A DNA stretch of 56,007 nt from Paenibacillus sp. JCM 18996 (GTDB lineage Bacteria > Bacillota > Bacilli > Paenibacillales > NBRC-103111). Every line of letters begins with the position of its first letter. The stretch's first letter is position 1. Positions 53,589 to 56,007 of the stretch are shown in pieces. Made by a program: the position numbers and the translations under genes. The notes under the pieces were generated by a model. The model was not told the origin of the DNA and did not search any database. It saw only the letters and a program-made list of their open reading frames with translations. Location of the stretch: contig BBFE01000023.1 in assembly GCA_001313085.1 (NCBI GenBank), positions 1 to 56,007 of the forward strand, in the 5' to 3' direction.

Positions 53589-54641
53589 ATGAGCTGCTCA
53601 GTCGGTATAAGCGGGTTGGGAAGGATAGGCAGGCTGCTGATAAGGTCCATTTGTGCAGGCGGAAGTGCCGAAGCGGAGATAAAAGCGGTCAATAGCCTTA
53701 CCCCGCGTCTACGATAGCGCACTTGCTGAAATACGACACGATTCACGGAATGTGGGACGCGGATATCGAGGACGGCATCGATTCTCTAACGATAAATGGA
53801 CGCCGCATCGCCGTATTGGCGGAGCGGGATCCCTCCAGACTGCCGTGGGAGGCACTGGGCGTAGACCTTGTCATTGACGCCACAGGCAAATTCAACAACA
53901 AGCAGGGCGCGGAAAAGCATTTGGAGGCCGGAGCTTCCAGCGTCATCATAACGGCGCCGGGCAGCGGGATGGATCTCACGGTCGTGATGGGAGTGAACGA
54001 CGGCCGTTACGACCCTGAGCGGCACAAGTTGTTGTCCGCCGCTTCTTGTACGACCAACTGTGTGGCGCCGGTGCTGAAAATTATTGACGACGCTTTCACC
54101 GTCCGCAGCGGCTGGATGACCACTGTGCACGCTTATACAAACGACCAGAAACATCTCGATAATCCTCATGCCGATTTGCGGAGAGCCCGCTCCTGCACGC
54201 AGTCCATCATTCCGACAACGACAGGGGTAGGAAAAGCGCTGCGGGATATCCTTCCGCATTTGGCGCCGGTGATGCAGGGAATATCGCTGCGGGTGCCGAC
54301 ACCGGACGTGTCTTTGGCCGATATGACTCTGCAGCTGGGACGCAGCGTGACGGCCGATGAGGTGAAGGCGGTTTTCCAGGAAGCCGTGACAGGCGAATTT
54401 GCCCGCTACGTGGGATACAGCGAGGAACCCCTTGTTTCGTCCGATTATATCGGCCACAGCAAATCGGCCGTTGTGGACGGATTATCGCTGATGGCATCGG
54501 GAGACCAGGTGAAAATTTTAGCGTGGTATGACAATGAATGGGCTTATGCTTCCCGGGTTGCGGATTTGATGAACCTGGTCGCGAGTCAAACTCAAAAAAG
54601 GAGAGAATGCCGCATGGAACAGAGTAGCATTATTCAACTAA
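53589..54641 (+). CDS. gapB: NADP-type glyceraldehyde-3-phosphate dehydrogenase (gluconeogenic)
   Basis: N-terminal nucleotide-binding ISGLGRIGRLLIRSI and catalytic Cys in SAASCTTNCVAPVLKI, with WYDNEWAYASRV near the end. In the segment VNSLTP the Asp that selects NAD in GapA (VNDLTD) is Ser, as in NADP-using GapB. A C-run gap near 53701 is bridged. Reading the A6 run near 54593 as A5 gives a stop at 54639-54641, overlapping the next gene by 28 bases; uncorrected, it would be fused to it. ATG follows AAGGAGG. First gene of the gluconeogenic operon. Confidence 0.88.
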
Positions 54642-54809
54642 CGAGTGTGATGAAGGAACAAGACAGCCGTTTACCGAAATTGGGTACCATCCTTTGCCGC
54701 GACTGTGGCGGTTTTATAGATGAACTTGATACCAATCGTGTGATCGTTTTTTTACAGCAGCTGCGGGCAAGAGAACTGCGGCAAGACTGAGCGGACGGAG
54801 GCGGAATAA
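54614..54809 (+). CDS. SR1P-family small protein (GapA-binding peptide type)
   Basis: ATG 54614 follows AAAGGAGAG. With the T7 run near 54748 read as T6 the protein is about 64 residues. Its C-terminal part LGTILCRDCGGFIDELDTNR, then VIVFYSSCGQENCGK, fits the SR1P pattern GTI-C--C---ID--DT-KV---Y--C. In B. subtilis SR1P is encoded within the sRNA SR1 and binds GapA, promoting its interaction with RNase J1. The N-terminal 20 residues are an extension. It sits between gapB and ppdK rather than in an sRNA. Confidence 0.7.
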
Positions 54810-54810
54810 A

Positions 54811-56007
54811 ATGAGCGTAAAACAATGGGTGGTTCATTTTTCAGAGGGCGATCAAACGATGAAGGAACTGCTGGGCGGAAAAGGGGCCAATCTGGCGGAG
54901 ATGACCAAAGCCAGGCTGCCTGTGCCGCCGGGTTTTACAGTGACCACGGACGCCTGCCGCGCTTACTACGCCACGGGAGGCAGCTTGCCGGTCGGTCTGT
55001 TTGCACAGGTAGAGGACGCGATGCGTAGACTTGAATCCGCCAAGGGACAGCGTTTCGGAGATACAAAGGATCCTCTGCTCGTGTCTGTCCGCTCCGGCTC
55101 CGTGACGTCCATGCCCGGTATGATGGATACGATCCTTAACCTGGGGCTGAACGACGAAACGGTGGAGGGTTTGGCGCGGATGACGGGCAACCGCCGGTTT
55201 GCTTTTGACTGCTACAGAAGGCTCATCCAAATGTTCGCAAATGTTGTGTTCGGTGTGGATTCGATGCATTACGAACAGCACCTCCATAAAATGAAATCGG
55301 AGAACGGTTGGGCGCAGGACAGGGACGTACCGGCGGATGGCTGGGAGGAACTGATCGTTCAATATAAAAGCGTGACACGCAGGCTGGCCGGCAAGGAATT
55401 TCCGCAAAAGGTTTCCGAGCAGCTCGAGCTGGCGGTGGAAGCGGTATTCCGTTCCTGGAACAACCAGCGGGCGAAGGTGTACCGCAAGGTTCACCGTATT
55501 CCGGATGAGCAGGGCACCGCGGTCAATATCCAGTCGATGGTGTTCGGCAATATGGGTGACGACTGCGGAACGGGGGTCGTATTTACGCGCAATCCTTCCA
55601 CTGGCGAAAAGAAGCTGTTCGGCGAATATTTGACGACGCCCAGGGAGAAGATGTCGTAGCGGGAGTCCGTACGCCGCTTCCGGTTTCGGAGCTGGGCGGG
55701 GAGATGCCTGAAGTTTACCGCAGCCTGGCCAACACGGCTGAACAGCTTGAGGTCCACTACAAGGATATGCAGGATATCGAATTCACCGTGGAGCGGGGTA
55801 AACTGTATATCCTGCAAACGCGCAGCGGCAAACGCACCGCCCAGGCCGCGATGAAAATCGCCGTCGAGCTTGTGCGGGAAGGAGTGATAAGCAGGGAGGA
55901 GGCGCTGCAGAGGATGGAGGTGACCCACCTCGACCAGCTGCTGCACCTGCGATTGACACCGAGGCGGAGCTCGACGTGCTCGCGGCCGGACTGCCGGCTT
56001 CGCCGGG
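54811..56007 (+). CDS. ppdK: Pyruvate phosphate dikinase, N-terminal part (cut by window end)
   Basis: Interconverts PEP, AMP and PPi with pyruvate, ATP and Pi. The ATP-grasp half is present: LLGGKGANLAEMTKARLPVP, VSVRSGSVTSMPGMMDTILN, GTGVVFTRNPSTGEKKLFGE and DIEFTVERGKLYILQTRSGK. A one-base gap near 55633 (ACGAAC read as ACGAC) and a C-run gap near 55949 are bridged. ATG 54811 is one base after the SR1P-type stop. Placement after gapB suggests a gluconeogenic direction, pyruvate to PEP. Confidence 0.9.

Noticed and set aside
53723..54790. A single 355-codon frame fusing gapB to the following small gene
   Set aside because: The fusion depends on the A6 run near 54593. The downstream part has its own AAAGGAGAG and ATG, its own family pattern and a second run error, so two genes are more likely.

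Overview
The window looks like a piece of a spore-forming Bacillota chromosome, most likely Paenibacillus or a close relative. The evidence is a complete sigK gene with a pro-sequence, a Gly/Tyr-rich coat-type protein, a CotS-like kinase, a RecQ with a C-terminal helix-turn-helix, LacI/ABC/GH36 carbohydrate clusters and strong AGGAGG ribosome binding sites. I saw no rRNA, tRNA or CRISPR array.

One property dominates the raw sequence: most longer genes are broken by frameshifts, and nearly all lie at mononucleotide runs. A/T runs of 5 or more are too long by 1-3 bases, and short G/C runs are often one base short. The same pattern hits housekeeping genes (recQ, ptsI, sigK, gapB, ppdK), transposases and cargo genes. 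I read it as base-calling error and annotate such genes as single CDSs spanning all their frames. I reserve 'pseudogene' for genes with real pieces missing.

Layout. 0-6.4 kb: kinase genes, an unusual PLP-enzyme-like protein, a coat protein and recQ. 6.5-14 kb: a GlcNAc island, with rpiR-nagB-nagA on the minus strand and, divergently, EIIA, EIICB, HPr and EI, so import, phosphorylation, deacetylation and deamination lie together. 14.1-16.6 kb: MarR with a DHA2 exporter. 16.6-20.7 kb: heparinase remnant, a DUF3465 protein and a ykfA/ykfC-like murein peptide recycling pair. 20.74-24.11 kb: a two-gene transposon with inverted ends, a zinc-ribbon transposase, a small partner protein and an acetyltransferase. 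24-26 kb: YmaF-like protein and sigK. 26.4-39.6 kb: sugar catabolism (LacI, an ABC importer, a second MarR-MFS pair, LacI with GH36 alpha-galactosidase, Gfo/Idh oxidoreductase, GH172). 39.8-44.5 kb: two DUF2087 proteins, an R2-like oxidase, DUF3231 and a DDAH-like hydrolase.

44.9-53.3 kb is AT-richer and decayed. An acyltransferase gene is split by a 5.56-kb insertion that begins with an IS66 end and holds a truncated IS66, a serine recombinase tail and an internally deleted OLD nuclease. Around it are remnants of fructose-bisphosphate aldolase and an acetyltransferase. 53.5-56 kb: a gluconeogenic operon, NADP-type gapB, an SR1P-family gene and pyruvate phosphate dikinase (cut by the window end), behind a CcpN-like box.

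Most noteworthy: the 3.4-kb transposon, the gapB-SR1P-ppdK operon, the split acyltransferase, and the PLP-like protein at 1.95-3.5 kb.
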